64,000 nt of DNA from Aliihoeflea sp. 40Bstr573 (GTDB taxonomy: Bacteria; Pseudomonadota; Alphaproteobacteria; Rhizobiales; Rhizobiaceae). The DNA is taken from contig NZ_JAAAMH010000009.1 of NCBI RefSeq assembly GCF_024105655.1, positions 62,001 to 126,000 on the forward strand, in the 5' to 3' direction. The translations under genes were made by a program, and so were the position numbers. Each line of letters opens with the position of its first letter. The stretch's first letter is position 1. The notes under the pieces are model-generated. The model was not told the origin of the DNA, made no database searches, and worked only from the letters and a program-made list of their open reading frames with translations. Below are positions 30,102 through 41,783 of this stretch, one piece after another.

Positions 30102-31283
30102 CTAGTCGTTCGCCGTCACGCTCAAATTGAGTTGCTGCACGAGTGCGTCGGGCGAGGCCATGCCGGCTGCCAGCAACATCGAGAAGGGGACCGGGTTTTC
30201 CGGCGCGGCGCGGATTGTCAGCGATTGCGGGTTGTCGATGAACTGCGACAGCGCACCCGTCACCATCTGCGAAAGCTGCGGTGCGTTTATGCCGGCCATC
30301 ATGAAGGGAAGGACGGCCTTCGTCTGGCTGGCGACATCGGCGGCGGAAACGCCCTGGTCCTGCGCTGCGTATTCCAGCACCTTCGTCGTCAGCGATGCGT
30401 CGTCGAACTTGATCTCAAGCCCATGCAGATTGAGCTGCTGCATCAGGCCGAGCATGGCAAGCCCGTGCCGCGACTGCTCCGCTTCCGAACTTGCGGCCAT
30501 GCGCTCCGACGTCTCGCGCAGGGCCTTGATGAAATCGGGCGTGTAGCCGCTGACGTCGAAGCTGATGCCGAGCGTGCCGGCATCGTCGACGACGAAATCA
30601 TACTGCGACAGCTTCAGCCTGCCGTCACCGGCGGCCCAGCTTCCGGCAAAATCCATTCGGCCGGAAACCTGATCGTAGCCGAGACGCGACAGGACTTCGG
30701 ACTGCTTGGGGTCTTCCGTGGCGCTGAGATCTGCGGTGAACGCGTCGGCGCCGCCGGTGAATGCCAGTTCGCCGTCGCCCTCGGGCGGGCTGATCTCGAC
30801 GTTCAGATTGGCGAGCGAGAAAATCTCGCGCCCTTCGGTTTCAAGCGTGGCTGAGCCGAGCGCCGCACGTTCGTAAAAGAATATTTCGGCTCCGGCGATG
30901 TCCACGCCCTCGTTCGGAAGGAAGACCTCGTCCATGACCAGGTCGGTCAAGGTGAGTGTGCCGCCGGCCTCGGTCGCCGAATAGGTCGGCATGGAAATGC
31001 GGCCGACGCGGTAGCCATTCTCGTCGTCAGCAATGCCGGTCAGCTCGATGTCGCCGATCGGCTCGGCAGTTCCCTCGGAGGTCACGGTGACGCCGGTGAG
31101 CGTCGCATTCGACCCTGAAACGTCTGCCTCGGACCAGTCGAGCACAACGCCCTGGGCCTCCATCAGGGCCTTCATGCGGGCGAGCGCAGCGTCGACGTCC
31201 TGCGCGAAGGCTCCCGAGAACGTGGTCACCGCCAGCGCGGCGCCGAGCGCCAGTGTCGTCATTTCAGTCGCAACGATCTGCAT
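30102..31283 (-). CDS. uncharacterised exported protein
   Basis: The 393-residue product has a signal peptide (about 1-28, ending SGAFAQ). The mature part is beta-rich and acidic with few basic residues, and contains repeating strand patterns such as LTGVTVTSEG, IELTGIADDENG and LTLTDLVMDEVFLP; it recalls, without being clearly related to, periplasmic beta-solenoid proteins of the YdgA/AsmA type. I do not recognise a known family. ATG 31283 has AAGG upstream; ATG 31262 is an alternative. It converges on the DUF922 gene and diverges from parC. Confidence 0.7.
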   Translation of the reverse strand: MQIVATEMTTLALGAALAVTTFSGAFAQDVDAALARMKALMEAQGVVLDWSEADVSGSNATLTGVTVTSEGTAEPIGDIELTGIADDENGYRVGRISMPTYSATEAGGTLTLTDLVMDEVFLPNEGVDIAGAEIFFYERAALGSATLETEGREIFSLANLNVEISPPEGDGELAFTGGADAFTADLSATEDPKQSEVLSRLGYDQVSGRMDFAGSWAAGDGRLKLSQYDFVVDDAGTLGISFDVSGYTPDFIKALRETSERMAASSEAEQSRHGLAMLGLMQQLNLHGLEIKFDDASLTTKVLEYAAQDQGVSAADVASQTKAVLPFMMAGINAPQLSQMVTGALSQFIDNPQSLTIRAAPENPVPFSMLLAAGMASPDALVQQLNLSVTAND

Positions 31284-31453
31284 CGAATGTACCTTGATCT
31301 TGAATTTGCCGGAAGAATGCGCGCAGACGCGGTGAAAACGCAAATGATGTTTCTGTGGGGGAATATCGTGGGGCGGCGCTTTTCGGTGGATTGACAAGGG
31401 GTGCGACGGCCAGTGGCCTTGCTGCGAATCCCCCGTCTGGTTAAGCCATACCC

Positions 31454-33739
31454 ATGGGAAAAAGCCTTTTGCCGCCTGGCGCCGGAGACGGTGACAACAT
31501 CGAGCCGGTCGACCTGAAGAAGGCGCTCGAGGAGCGCTATCTGGCCTATGCACTCTCGACCATCATGCATCGCGCGCTGCCGGACGTGCGCGACGGGCTG
31601 AAGCCGGTCCATCGGCGCATCGTCCATGCGATGCGCCTTCTGCGGCTGAACCCCGAGCAAGGATTCGCCAAGTGCGCCCGCATCGTCGGCGAGGTGATGG
31701 GCAAGTTCCATCCGCATGGCGACCAGTCGATCTATGACGCGCTGGTGCGCCTGGCGCAGTCCTTTTCGGTGCGATATCCGCTCGTCGACGGGCAGGGCAA
31801 TTTCGGCAATATCGACGGCGATAACGCGGCCGCGATGCGCTACACCGAGGCGCGCATGACCGAGGTGACGACCGAGCTTTTGGCCGGCATTACCGAAGAC
31901 GCGGTCGATTTCCGCCCGACCTACAACGAGGAGGACGAAGAGCCGGTCGTTCTTCCCGGGGCCTTCCCGAATCTGCTGGCGAACGGCTCGTCCGGCATTG
32001 CCGTGGGCATGGCGACCTCTGTGCCGCCGCATAACCTTGCGGAGCTATGCAAGGCTGCGCTCCACCTGATCGACCATCCGGACGCCGAGGTCGAGGACCT
32101 CCTGACCCGCGAGCCGCACCCGACCGATCCGGACGAGAACATGGTGCGCGGGCCGGACTTCCCCACCGGCGGCATCATCGTCGACGATTTCGACATGATC
32201 GCGCAGGCCTACAAGACGGGACGCGGCTCATTTCGCGTGCGCGCGAAATGGATGCAGGAGGATCAGGGCAGGGGTACTTATCAGATCGTCGTCACCGAAA
32301 TACCCTACGGCGTGCAGAAGGCGCGGCTGGTCGAAAAGATTGCCGAGCTGCTGCTTGCCCGCAAGCTGCCGCTGCTCGATGACGTGCGCGACGAAAGCGC
32401 GGAGGACATCCGCCTCGTCCTGGTGCCGAAGAGCCGGCTGGTCGACCCGGCGCTCCTGATGGAATCGGTCTTCAAGCTGACCGAGCTCGAAAGCCGCTTC
32501 CCGCTCAACATGAATGTGCTCACGCGCGGCAAGGTGCCGAACGTGCTCTCGCTCAAGGGTGTTCTGGTCGAGTGGCTGGAGCACCGCAAGGAAGTGCTGA
32601 TCCGGCGCTCGCGCCACCGGCTGGCGGAGATCGAGAGGCGGCTGGAAATCCTCGGCGGCCTTCTGATCGCCTACCTCAACATCGACGAGGTGATCCGCAT
32701 CATCCGCGAGGATGACGAGCCCAAGAAGGTGATGATCGCCCGTTGGGACCTGACCGACATCCAGGCGGAAGCCATCCTCAACATGCGCCTGCGCAATTTG
32801 CGCAAGCTGGAGGAGTTCGAGATCCGAAAGGAGCACGAGGCGCTATCGGCTGAGAAGACCCAGATCGAGGGCCTGCTCGCCTCCGAGACGAAACAGTGGA
32901 AGACGATCCGCTGGGAGGTGGAGAAGATTCGCGACAAGTTCGGCTCGCACACCGATCTGGGCAAACGCCGCACCCAGTTCGCCGACGCGCCCGAACATGA
33001 TCTCGGTGATATTCACCACGCCATGATCGAGAAAGAGCCGGTGACAATCGTCGTCTCCGAAAAGGGCTGGCTGCGCGCAATGAAGGGCCACATGGCCGAC
33101 TTCACGTCGCTGACCTTCAAGGAGGGCGACAAGCTCAAGCTCGCCTTCCACGCGCAGACCACTGACAAGATCATCGTCTTCACCACTGGCGGCAAATTCT
33201 ACACGCTGGGCGCGGACCGCCTGCCGGGTGGGCGCGGGCATGGCGAGCCGATTCGCATCATGGTCGACATGGAGAACGATCAGGACATCCTGACCGCCTT
33301 CGTTCACGACGCCCAGCGCCGGCTGCTGCTCGTCAGTCGCGAGGGTTACGGCTTTACCGTTGCGGAAGCCGAAGTCGTCGCCAACACGCGCAAGGGCAAG
33401 CAGGTGATGAACGTGAAGTCGCCCGACGAGGCGCGGCTTTGCCTGACGGTTTCAGGCGACCATCTCGCAATTGTCGGCGAGAACCGAAAGCTGTTGGTCT
33501 TTCCGCTGGTGGAAGTGCCGGAAATGACGCGCGGCAAGGGCGTGCGCCTGCAGCGCTACAAGGATGGCGGCGTGTCGGACGCAAAGACCTTCGCGATGGA
33601 GGCGGGGCTGACCTGGACGGATTCGGCCGGGCGCGGGTTCACCCGCAGCCAGGCCGAGCTGATCGAGTGGATCGGCAACCGTGCCGGCGCCGGCCGTATG
33701 GTGCCGAAGGGCTTCCCGCGCTCCGGAAAGTTCAACTGA
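31454..33739 (+). CDS. parC: DNA topoisomerase IV subunit A
   Basis: The 761-residue protein has the breakage-reunion domain with [20 protein letters not shown] at its start and the catalytic tyrosine in [13 protein letters not shown]-terminal beta-pinwheel (about 500-750) follows. With ParE it unlinks replicated chromosomes. The length and the lack of a canonical GyrA box (QRRGGKG) favour ParC over GyrA. In the quinolone region ([14 protein letters not shown]) the position equal to Ser80 of E. coli ParC is Gln, and that of Glu84 is Asp. A shared terminator follows. Confidence 0.93.
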   Translation: MGKSLLPPGAGDGDNIEPVDLKKALEERYLAYALSTIMHRALPDVRDGLKPVHRRIVHAMRLLRLNPEQGFAKCARIVGEVMGKFHPHGDQSIYDALVRLAQSFSVRYPLVDGQGNFGNIDGDNAAAMRYTEARMTEVTTELLAGITEDAVDFRPTYNEEDEEPVVLPGAFPNLLANGSSGIAVGMATSVPPHNLAELCKAALHLIDHPDAEVEDLLTREPHPTDPDENMVRGPDFPTGGIIVDDFDMIAQAYKTGRGSFRVRAKWMQEDQGRGTYQIVVTEIPYGVQKARLVEKIAELLLARKLPLLDDVRDESAEDIRLVLVPKSRLVDPALLMESVFKLTELESRFPLNMNVLTRGKVPNVLSLKGVLVEWLEHRKEVLIRRSRHRLAEIERRLEILGGLLIAYLNIDEVIRIIREDDEPKKVMIARWDLTDIQAEAILNMRLRNLRKLEEFEIRKEHEALSAEKTQIEGLLASETKQWKTIRWEVEKIRDKFGSHTDLGKRRTQFADAPEHDLGDIHHAMIEKEPVTIVVSEKGWLRAMKGHMADFTSLTFKEGDKLKLAFHAQTTDKIIVFTTGGKFYTLGADRLPGGRGHGEPIRIMVDMENDQDILTAFVHDAQRRLLLVSREGYGFTVAEAEVVANTRKGKQVMNVKSPDEARLCLTVSGDHLAIVGENRKLLVFPLVEVPEMTRGKGVRLQRYKDGGVSDAKTFAMEAGLTWTDSAGRGFTRSQAELIEWIGNRAGAGRMVPKGFPRSGKFN

Positions 33740-33748
33740 AGAAACGAA

Positions 33749-33771
33749 AAAGGGCGCCGACGGCGCCCTTT
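33749..33771. terminator. bidirectional terminator between parC and the helicase gene
   Basis: A perfect 10-bp stem (33749-33758 with 33762-33771) has AAA on its left side and TTT on its right side with a GAC loop, so it can end transcription from both strands. It fills the gap between two convergent stop codons. Confidence 0.85.
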
Positions 33772-33776
33772 CGAAC

Positions 33777-35525
<1,749 letters not shown>

Positions 35526-35620
35526 CGGTCGTCTTTCGGGAGTGGACGCGCGGGCGCAACGGACGCGGCGCTGAATTTTGCGCCTTCCTAGCCGGCTTTG
35601 CCTCAAATGTATAGAAGCGA

Positions 35621-36643
35621 CTACTCCGCCGCGAACAGCTGTGCGCGGGCGATCTGCACGAAGCCGCGGTCGCCTGCCTTTACAGCGACTTCCGGCGCGA
35701 CGTCGAACTCGAGCGGGTCGCCACGGTCCGTCACGGCGATGACGCGCCGGGAGCCGGTACGGTCGAGGACGCCCTCGACCGACGCCGGAATACCCCCGCC
35801 GGTCGTCGACCATGTCAGGTCGTTCGGCCGCAGATAGGCGTCCGCCTTGCCATCGGCGAGAGCAGGCGCGGCGATGGAAGCGCCGCCGAGATCGGCCATG
35901 CCGTTTGCGACCGACGCGCTGAGGCGGTTGGTGTCGCCCAGGAAACGCACCACGAATGCCGATTTGGGCTGGCGGGTGACTTGCGCAGGGGTGCCCTCTT
36001 GCACGATCCGGCCCTCGTCGAGGATGACGACGCGGTCGGCAAGATCGAGCGCCTCTTCCTGGTCGTGTGTGACGAACAACGTCGTGATGCCGAGTTCGGA
36101 ATGAATTTCGCGCAGCCAGCGGCGCAGTTCGCGGCGCACATTGGCGTCGAGCGCGCCGAACGGTTCGTCGAGGAGAAGCACTTTGGGATCGACCGCAAGT
36201 GCGCGGGCAAGCGCGACGCGCTGGCGCTGGCCGCCGGAAATCTGATTCGGGAAGCGATCCTGCAGCCCGTCCAGCTTGACGAGACGCAGGAGTTCGCCGA
36301 CGCGCGCCTCGATGTCGGCCTTGGAGCGCTTCTTCTTGGAAACCTTCATGCCGAAGGCAACATTCTCGCCAACTGTCATGTGCGGAAAGAGCGCATAGTG
36401 CTGGAAGACAAAGCCGACGCCGCGTTCGCGCACGGGAATGTCGGTCGCGTCCTCGTCGCCGAAGAAGATCTGGCCTTCGTCGGCATATTCGAGCCCTGCG
36501 ACCATGCGCAGGATCGTCGTCTTGCCGGAACCGGACGGGCCGAGGAGCGCGACGAGTTCGCCGCTTTCGATTTCGAGCGAGACGCCGCGCACCGCGCGAA
36601 AGGTCTGGAAGGTCTTGGCGACGTTCTTCAGGCTGATCTTCAT
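35621..36643 (-). CDS. cysA: sulfate/thiosulfate ABC transporter ATP-binding protein CysA
   Basis: The 340-residue ATPase shows Walker [10 protein letters not shown] (35-43), Q-loop [12 protein letters not shown], signature [14 protein letters not shown] and Walker [15 protein letters not shown]-terminal TOBE domain (about 240-340) carries the regulatory part, as in CysA. It overlaps cysW by four bases and is the last gene of cysP-cysT-cysW-cysA. Confidence 0.94.
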   Translation of the reverse strand: MKISLKNVAKTFQTFRAVRGVSLEIESGELVALLGPSGSGKTTILRMVAGLEYADEGQIFFGDEDATDIPVRERGVGFVFQHYALFPHMTVGENVAFGMKVSKKKRSKADIEARVGELLRLVKLDGLQDRFPNQISGGQRQRVALARALAVDPKVLLLDEPFGALDANVRRELRRWLREIHSELGITTLFVTHDQEEALDLADRVVILDEGRIVQEGTPAQVTRQPKSAFVVRFLGDTNRLSASVANGMADLGGASIAAPALADGKADAYLRPNDLTWSTTGGGIPASVEGVLDRTGSRRVIAVTDRGDPLEFDVAPEVAVKAGDRGFVQIARAQLFAAE

Positions 36644-37521
36644 GGCTTGGCCTCAACGATAGGGGCGGCGAGCGCTGGACGCGAGCGGCGGCCGGCGCCC
36701 TGGCGCTCGAGCAGCACCTTGGCAACGATGGTCACGACGGCGAGAAGCGCAAGGATGGAAGCAGCCGCGAATGCGCCCACGGCATTATAGTCGTGGTAGA
36801 GGAGTTCGATGTGCAGCGGCAGCGTGTTCGTCTGTCCGCGAATATTGCCCGAGACGACCGAAACCGCGCCGAACTCGCCCATGACACGGGCGTTGCAAAG
36901 AACGACGCCGTAGAGCAGCGCCCATTTGATGTTGGGCAGAGTGACCGAGAAAAAGGTGCGCCAGCCCGACGCACCGAGCGAAGTCGCGGCTTCCTCGAGA
37001 TCTCTCCCCTGTGCCTGCATCAACGGGATGAGTTCGCGCGCGACAAAGGGCGCGGTAACGAACATCGAGGCGAGAACGATGCCGGGCAGGGCGAAGAGCA
37101 CCCTGACCTCGGCCGATTGCAGCATCGGCCCGAACAGACCCTGGAGTCCGTAGACGAACAGATATGCTACGCCCGCGACGACCGGCGAAATCGAGAAGGG
37201 AATCTCGATGATGACGATCAGGAACCGGCGTCCCCAAAATTCGTACTTCGTGACGGCCCATGCCGCGGCGATACCGAAGATCGTATTGATCGGCACCGCG
37301 ATCAGCGCAGTGGCAGCGGTAAGAAAGATCGCGTGGCGTGTGTCGGGATGCGCGATGGTCGCTCCAAAATAGCCGACGCCCAGGGAGAAGGCCTGGACAG
37401 CGATCACGACGAGCGGTGCCAGAACGAAAAACGCGCCTGTGACGAGCACGACGGCGATCAGCGTGCGACGGATCGCGGGACGGTCACCGACGCGCGGCGG
37501 CTTGCCTTTTGCATGGCGCAT
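36640..37521 (-). CDS. cysW: sulfate ABC transporter permease CysW
   Basis: The 293-residue protein has six membrane helices and the EAA loop [19 protein letters not shown] that docks on CysA. The N-terminal region ([20 protein letters not shown]) and [19 protein letters not shown] are typical of CysW. It forms the channel with CysT. Its ATG is two bases after the cysT stop and its end overlaps cysA. Confidence 0.94.
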   Translation of the reverse strand: MRHAKGKPPRVGDRPAIRRTLIAVVLVTGAFFVLAPLVVIAVQAFSLGVGYFGATIAHPDTRHAIFLTAATALIAVPINTIFGIAAAWAVTKYEFWGRRFLIVIIEIPFSISPVVAGVAYLFVYGLQGLFGPMLQSAEVRVLFALPGIVLASMFVTAPFVARELIPLMQAQGRDLEEAATSLGASGWRTFFSVTLPNIKWALLYGVVLCNARVMGEFGAVSVVSGNIRGQTNTLPLHIELLYHDYNAVGAFAAASILALLAVVTIVAKVLLERQGAGRRSRPALAAPIVEAKP

Positions 37522-37523
37522 CG

Positions 37524-38348
37524 TCAGGTCCTCGCCGTATAGCGCAGGGCGCGGGCCTGCAGGATGTTGGTCACGGCAAGCATCACGAACGCGGCAATGA
37601 GCATGACGGACGCGATGGCGGCTGCGGCCGGGTAGTCATACTCCTCAAGCCGTATGAAGGCGAGAAGCGCGGTGATCTCCGTCGAGAAGGGCTGATTGCC
37701 GGCGATGAAGATGATCGCGCCGAATTCACCGAGGCTGCGCGCGAAGGCCAGCGACGTGCCGGCCAGAAGCGCCGGCCAAAGGAGCGGCAGGATCACCCTG
37801 GCGAAGATCGCGGCGTCGTTGCCGCCAAGTGACTGCGCAGCTTCCTCGAACGCCGGGTCGAGGTCTTCGAGAACGGGCTGCACTGTGCGCACGATGAAAG
37901 GCAGGCTGGTGAACGCCATCGCAATCATGATGCCGATCGGCGTGTAGGCGACGCGGATGCCGGCATCCATCAGCGGCGCGCCGAACCAGCCGTTGGGCGC
38001 AAAAAGCGTCGTGAGCGCGATGCCGGCCACGGCGGTCGGCAACGCAAAGGGCAGGTCGACGATGGCATCGACAAGCCTGCGGCCGGGAAACGAGTAGCGA
38101 ACGAGAACCCACGCGAGTGCGAGACCGAAGACGAGGTTGAAGACGGTCGCGGCGAGTGCGGACAGCACCGTGACGCGATAGCTTGCCACCGCGCGTTCGG
38201 AGGAAATTATGTTCCAGTAGGCTTCCGGCCCGAGGCTCGCGGCCTTGAAGACCAGCGCCCCTAGCGGCAGGGCGATGATGAGGCCGACGTAGAAAAGCGT
38301 GATGCCGAGTGACAACGGCAGCCCGGGAATGACGCGGCGGCGGCTCAT
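37524..38348 (-). CDS. cysT: sulfate ABC transporter permease CysT (CysU)
   Basis: The 274-residue protein has six helices and the EAA loop FEEAAQSLGGNDAAIF. N-terminal PGLPLSLGITLFYVGLIIALPLG and GEFGAIIFIAGNQPFSTE match CysT. ATG 38348 gives the normal start; a TTG at 38399 would add 17 residues overlapping the intergenic space. Neither has a strong ribosome site, so expression may depend on the upstream cysP message, from which it is separated by a stem-loop. Confidence 0.93.
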   Translation of the reverse strand: MSRRRVIPGLPLSLGITLFYVGLIIALPLGALVFKAASLGPEAYWNIISSERAVASYRVTVLSALAATVFNLVFGLALAWVLVRYSFPGRRLVDAIVDLPFALPTAVAGIALTTLFAPNGWFGAPLMDAGIRVAYTPIGIMIAMAFTSLPFIVRTVQPVLEDLDPAFEEAAQSLGGNDAAIFARVILPLLWPALLAGTSLAFARSLGEFGAIIFIAGNQPFSTEITALLAFIRLEEYDYPAAAAIASVMLIAAFVMLAVTNILQARALRYTART

Positions 38349-38400
38349 GTCGACATACCGAAAGGGGTTGAGAAGAACATCATGCGATCCCAAAGCCAAA

Positions 38401-38422
38401 CCGGCGGGTTTTCACCCGCCGG
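38401..38422 (-). terminator. intercistronic stem-loop between cysP and cysT
   Basis: A perfect 9-bp GC-rich stem (38401-38409 with 38414-38422), loop of four, lies 25 bases after the cysP stop on the minus strand. No strong U tract follows, so it is more likely a message-stabilising or partial stop, which lets the binding protein be made in excess. It parallels the aapJ-aapQ hairpin. Confidence 0.7.
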
Positions 38423-38446
38423 TCAATACAGCAAGCCAAGGTGGCG

Positions 38447-39448
38447 TCAACGCTGGCCGTAGAGCTGGTCGAGGATCGCCCCGGAGGCGAAATGCTCTTC
38501 CTGGGCCTTGTCCCATCCGCCGAATACATCCTCGACCGTCACCAGCCGCACTTCGGGAAAGCCTTCCGCGAATTCGGGAGCGACCGTTTCGTTGTCGACG
38601 CGGTGGCCGTGTTCCGCTGCAATGCGCTGGCCTTCCTCGGTGTAGAGGAAATCGAGATAGGCTTTGGCGAGTTCGCCCGAACCGCGACGTTCGGCGACCC
38701 GGTCGACAATCGCCACCGGAAACTCCGCCAGAAGGCTGACGGACGGCGTGACGAGGTCATACTGATCCTCGCCGAATTCCTTGCCGATCGCCTTGGTCTC
38801 GGCTTCGAACGTGATCAGAACGTCGCCGATCTGGCGCTCGACGAAGGTCGTCGTCGCAGCGCGGCCGCCTGTGTCGAAGACGGGGACGTTGTCGAAAATC
38901 TTCTTCACGAATTCCTGCGCCTTGGTCTCATCGCCGTCGAAAGCTTCGAGCGCATAGGCGTAGGCGGCAAGATAGGTATAGCGGGCATTGCCGGAGGTCT
39001 TGGGGTTGGGGAAAATGACCTGCACGTCCTCGCGAACCAGATCGTCCCAGTCCTCGATACCCTTCGGATTGCCTTCACGCACGAGGAAGGATGGCAGGGA
39101 ATAGAAAGGCGACGACTTGTTCGGGAATTCGTCTTGCCAATCCTCCGAAACGAAGCCGTTCTGGACGAGGAAGTCGATGTCGGTGACCTGGTTGAACGTC
39201 ACGACGTCGGCTTCGAGACCTTCGACGATGGCGCGGGCCTGTCGGGAGGTTCCCGCATGCGACTGGTCAATCGTGACGTCCTGGCCGGTCTGCTCCTTAT
39301 AGGCCGGGATAAAGGCCTCGTTGACCGCTGCGAAGAGTTCGCGGGCAATGTCGTAGGAAGCGTTGAGAAGCGAGGTCGGCTGTTGCGCGTGTGCAGGTGC
39401 ACTGAAGAGAAGGGCGGCAGCGACGCCGGCAAGCAAGAGGCGCTTCAT
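38447..39448 (-). CDS. cysP: sulfate ABC transporter substrate-binding protein
   Basis: The 333-residue periplasmic protein has a signal peptide (1-21, ending AHA) and the sulfate-binding family motifs: LLNASYDIARELFAAVN, QSHAGTSRQARAIVEG, VIFPNPKTSGNARY and GGRAATTTFVERQIGDV. It binds sulfate or thiosulfate and hands it to CysTW. The choice between the names sbp and cysP is not fixed by sequence. GAGGA precedes the ATG. It is the first gene of the operon. Confidence 0.93.
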   Translation of the reverse strand: MKRLLLAGVAAALLFSAPAHAQQPTSLLNASYDIARELFAAVNEAFIPAYKEQTGQDVTIDQSHAGTSRQARAIVEGLEADVVTFNQVTDIDFLVQNGFVSEDWQDEFPNKSSPFYSLPSFLVREGNPKGIEDWDDLVREDVQVIFPNPKTSGNARYTYLAAYAYALEAFDGDETKAQEFVKKIFDNVPVFDTGGRAATTTFVERQIGDVLITFEAETKAIGKEFGEDQYDLVTPSVSLLAEFPVAIVDRVAERRGSGELAKAYLDFLYTEEGQRIAAEHGHRVDNETVAPEFAEGFPEVRLVTVEDVFGGWDKAQEEHFASGAILDQLYGQR

Positions 39449-39550
39449 TGATGGGTCCTCGTTTGGAAGGCTGAATGATGAAGCCGGAATCTATCCGCGC
39501 AGCAGTGCCACATGAAGGTCGACGCCTTCGCAGTGACGCGAGAGTATGGG

Positions 39551-39568
39551 ATGGAATTTCATTTCCAT
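39551..39568. promoter_or_regulatory. inverted repeat upstream of cysP, candidate operator
   Basis: ATGGAA and TTCCAT form a 6-bp inverted repeat with a six-base centre, about 105 bases before the cysP start, between cysP and the divergent pseudogene. It could bind a sulfur-responsive regulator; no regulator gene is adjacent. Confidence 0.35.
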
Positions 39569-39675
39569 GGGCGATCAGGAAAAAAGATTCCGGATGCGGT
39601 TGCGCCCTCCGCAACTGTTGGAACATCTTACACCCTCTCGGGTTGATGACGTCCAATCATCATACGAGGAATGCT

Positions 39676-40117
39676 ATGAGCGATGACAAGATCGACCATG
39701 TCTGGAAGCTGATGAAGAAGATCGGTTTTTGCATGCTTGCCACCAAGGACGGCAGGAAATCCGCGCGCGCCCGATGGCCGCGCATTTCGAGCGCGACGAA
39801 CATGCGATCTATTTCCTGACCGATGCCGAAAGCCACAAGGATGAAGAGATCGAGCGCGACCCGCATGTCGGGTTGTTCTTTGCCGATGCCGGTGATCAGA
39901 AATATGTCTCCGTGGCAGGGCGCGCCGTCGTCTCCAACGACCGGGCGAAGATCAAGGAACTCTGGTCGACGCCGGCGAAGGCCTGGTGGGATGACCCCGA
40001 AGATCCTTCGATACGCATCATGAAGGTCACGCCCAACGACGCGCAGTAAAGATGCTGACGGCGGCCGTCTCAGACAGCCGCCCCGACATGGGCGACAATG
40101 AGAAGGTCAGGATCTAG
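39676..40117 (+). pseudogene. broken pyridoxamine 5'-phosphate oxidase-family protein (general stress protein 26-like)
   Basis: Three stretches in three frames together make one PPOX-family protein. Frame one (39676 on) reads MSDDKIDHVWKLMKKIGFCMLATKDG. One base is missing near 39753-39757, and the sequence goes on in another frame as EIRARPMAAHFERDEHAIYF to VTPNDAQ, where it hits TAA at 40047. From 40049 a third frame gives KMLTAAVSDSRPDMGDNEK then VRI and TAG at 40115, the family's usual C-terminus. About 11-12 codons (the WDxPGxxVSY segment) appear deleted at that joint. The family binds flavin and responds to stress. A good ribosome site (GAGGA) and a terminator at 40139 remain. Confidence 0.8.
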
Positions 40118-40138
40118 GCTTCTCCTGACCCATTCGCG

Positions 40139-40162
40139 AAGGCCCGCTCCGGCGGGCCTTTT
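40139..40162 (+). terminator. terminator after the PPOX-family pseudogene
   Basis: A 9-bp stem (40139-40147 with 40152-40160), loop TCCG, runs into TTTT. It lies 22 bases after the original stop codon of the broken gene, so it marks the old end of that transcript. Confidence 0.8.
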
Positions 40163-40267
40163 CCGTTTCAGGCAGATCGCGAGCAAGCCAGTTGTGGATT
40201 GCGTGGGCTTCGCGCCCGCAAGCGCGACACCGGATGCTAGAAGTCTCGCTGTGATCGGAGAATTGCA

Positions 40268-41773
40268 TTGAAAGTCGGCATCGATATGGGCAAGGGCGCG
40301 CATGGCGCTCCAGCCGTGATGGACCTGGAGGAACTGCTTGCCACGCGCCTGCTCGTGCAGGGCAACTCGGGCTCGGGCAAGTCGCACCTGTTGCGCCGCC
40401 TGCTCGAGCAGAGCGCGCCCTGGGTCCAGCAATGCATCATCGATCCGGAAGGCGACTTCGTTACGCTCGCCGACAAATTCGGGCATGTCGTCGTCGACGC
40501 CGCGCGCACCGAAGCCGAACTCGTGCGGATTGCCGGCCGCATCCGCCAGCACCGCGTCTCGGTAGTGGTCAATCTGGAAGGGCTCGACGCCGACCAGCAG
40601 ATGAAGGCCGCCGCCGCGTTTCTCAACGGCATGTTCGACGCCGAGCGCGAGCACTGGTATCCGGTTCTGGTGGTGGTCGACGAAGCGCAGCTCTTCGCAC
40701 CAGCCGCCGCCGGCGAGGTTTCGGACGAGGCGCGGCGCGTCTCGCTCGGAGCGATGACCAATCTCATGTGCCGTGGCCGCAAACGCGGGCTTGCCGGTGT
40801 CATCGCCACGCAGCGCCTCGCCAAGCTTGCCAAGAACGTCGCGGCCGAAGCGTCGAACTTCCTGATGGGCCGTACTTTCCTCGACATCGACATGGCGCGC
40901 GCCGCCGACCTTCTTGGCATGGATCGGCGTCAGGCAGAGCAATTCCGCGATTTGCAGCGCGGCTCGTTCGTCGCGCTCGGACCCGCCGTATCGCGCCGGC
41001 CGATGCCCGTGACGATCGGCACGGTCGAGACATCGGCGCGATCGGTCAGTCCCAAGCTGATGCCGCTGCCCGAGGCGAGCGACGAGGCGCGCTACCTGAT
41101 ATTCCAGCCGGGGCCGGAAGTGGCGAGGGCCCCGGTACGTCGTGCGCCGCCGCCTCCGATGCCGACCACGGACATTCTCGAGCAATTGTCGCGCCCCCGC
41201 GAGGCGGCCGACGAGCCCGCTCAGGCGCTATTTCCGGAAATCGACAAGGTGGAACGCGAGCGTTTGCTCGACCTCGTCATGCGAGAGATCGCCGAGGATC
41301 CAGACCTGCCGTTCCGGACAGTGGCGGTGCTTTACCAGGATTTCCTCGTGCGCTGCCGCATCCGGCGCGTGCCGGGCAGTGCGGTCGACCTGCCCGAATT
41401 CAAGCGCCGCCTTGCGATTGCGCGCACCGGCATATGCGAGGAAACGGCTGCGACCGAAGCGTGGCGCATCGCGCTCGATCTGTCGAAGGATCTGGCGGAG
41501 GACATCCAGCCGATCTTCCTGATCATCGCACTCGCGGCAGTCGAGGGCCGGCCCTGTCCCAGCAATGCCGCGTTGGCGCGGGCCTATGGCAGCCACTCGT
41601 CCAATCGCGCACGGCGGCTTTTGACGTATTTTGAGGAGCGCGACCTGATCGTGGTTCGCACGGACCTGACAGGCAAGCGCATTGTCGTCTTTCCCGATCT
41701 TGGGTGCGAAACCGCGCCGGACCAGCCGGACCGGCCCGGCGAGGAAATCATTCCCCGTCAGGCGGCCGAATAG
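40268..41773 (+). CDS. HerA-like ATP-binding protein (DUF87-type helicase domain)
   Basis: The 501-residue protein has Walker A GNSGSGKSHL (about 33-42) and Walker B VLVVVDEAQLFAP, then GRKRGLAGVIATQRLAKL, all as in the HerA/FtsK-like ATPases with a DUF87 core. The C-terminal half (about 300-500) has a winged-helix look (SNAALARAYGSHSSNRARRLL). The start is TTG 40268, with GGAG eight bases upstream. HerA proteins act on DNA ends with the nuclease NurA; no nuclease is next to it here, so its role is open. Confidence 0.8.
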   Translation: MKVGIDMGKGAHGAPAVMDLEELLATRLLVQGNSGSGKSHLLRRLLEQSAPWVQQCIIDPEGDFVTLADKFGHVVVDAARTEAELVRIAGRIRQHRVSVVVNLEGLDADQQMKAAAAFLNGMFDAEREHWYPVLVVVDEAQLFAPAAAGEVSDEARRVSLGAMTNLMCRGRKRGLAGVIATQRLAKLAKNVAAEASNFLMGRTFLDIDMARAADLLGMDRRQAEQFRDLQRGSFVALGPAVSRRPMPVTIGTVETSARSVSPKLMPLPEASDEARYLIFQPGPEVARAPVRRAPPPPMPTTDILEQLSRPREAADEPAQALFPEIDKVERERLLDLVMREIAEDPDLPFRTVAVLYQDFLVRCRIRRVPGSAVDLPEFKRRLAIARTGICEETAATEAWRIALDLSKDLAEDIQPIFLIIALAAVEGRPCPSNAALARAYGSHSSNRARRLLTYFEERDLIVVRTDLTGKRIVVFPDLGCETAPDQPDRPGEEIIPRQAAE

Positions 41774-41783
41774 CCGATATTCC

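Noticed and set aside
35526-36725. Long minus-strand frame extending the DEAD-box gene upstream to 36725
   Set aside because: It is the out-of-frame shadow of cysA and the end of cysW; the sequence is Arg/Pro/Ala-rich with no homology, and the helicase clearly begins at 35525.
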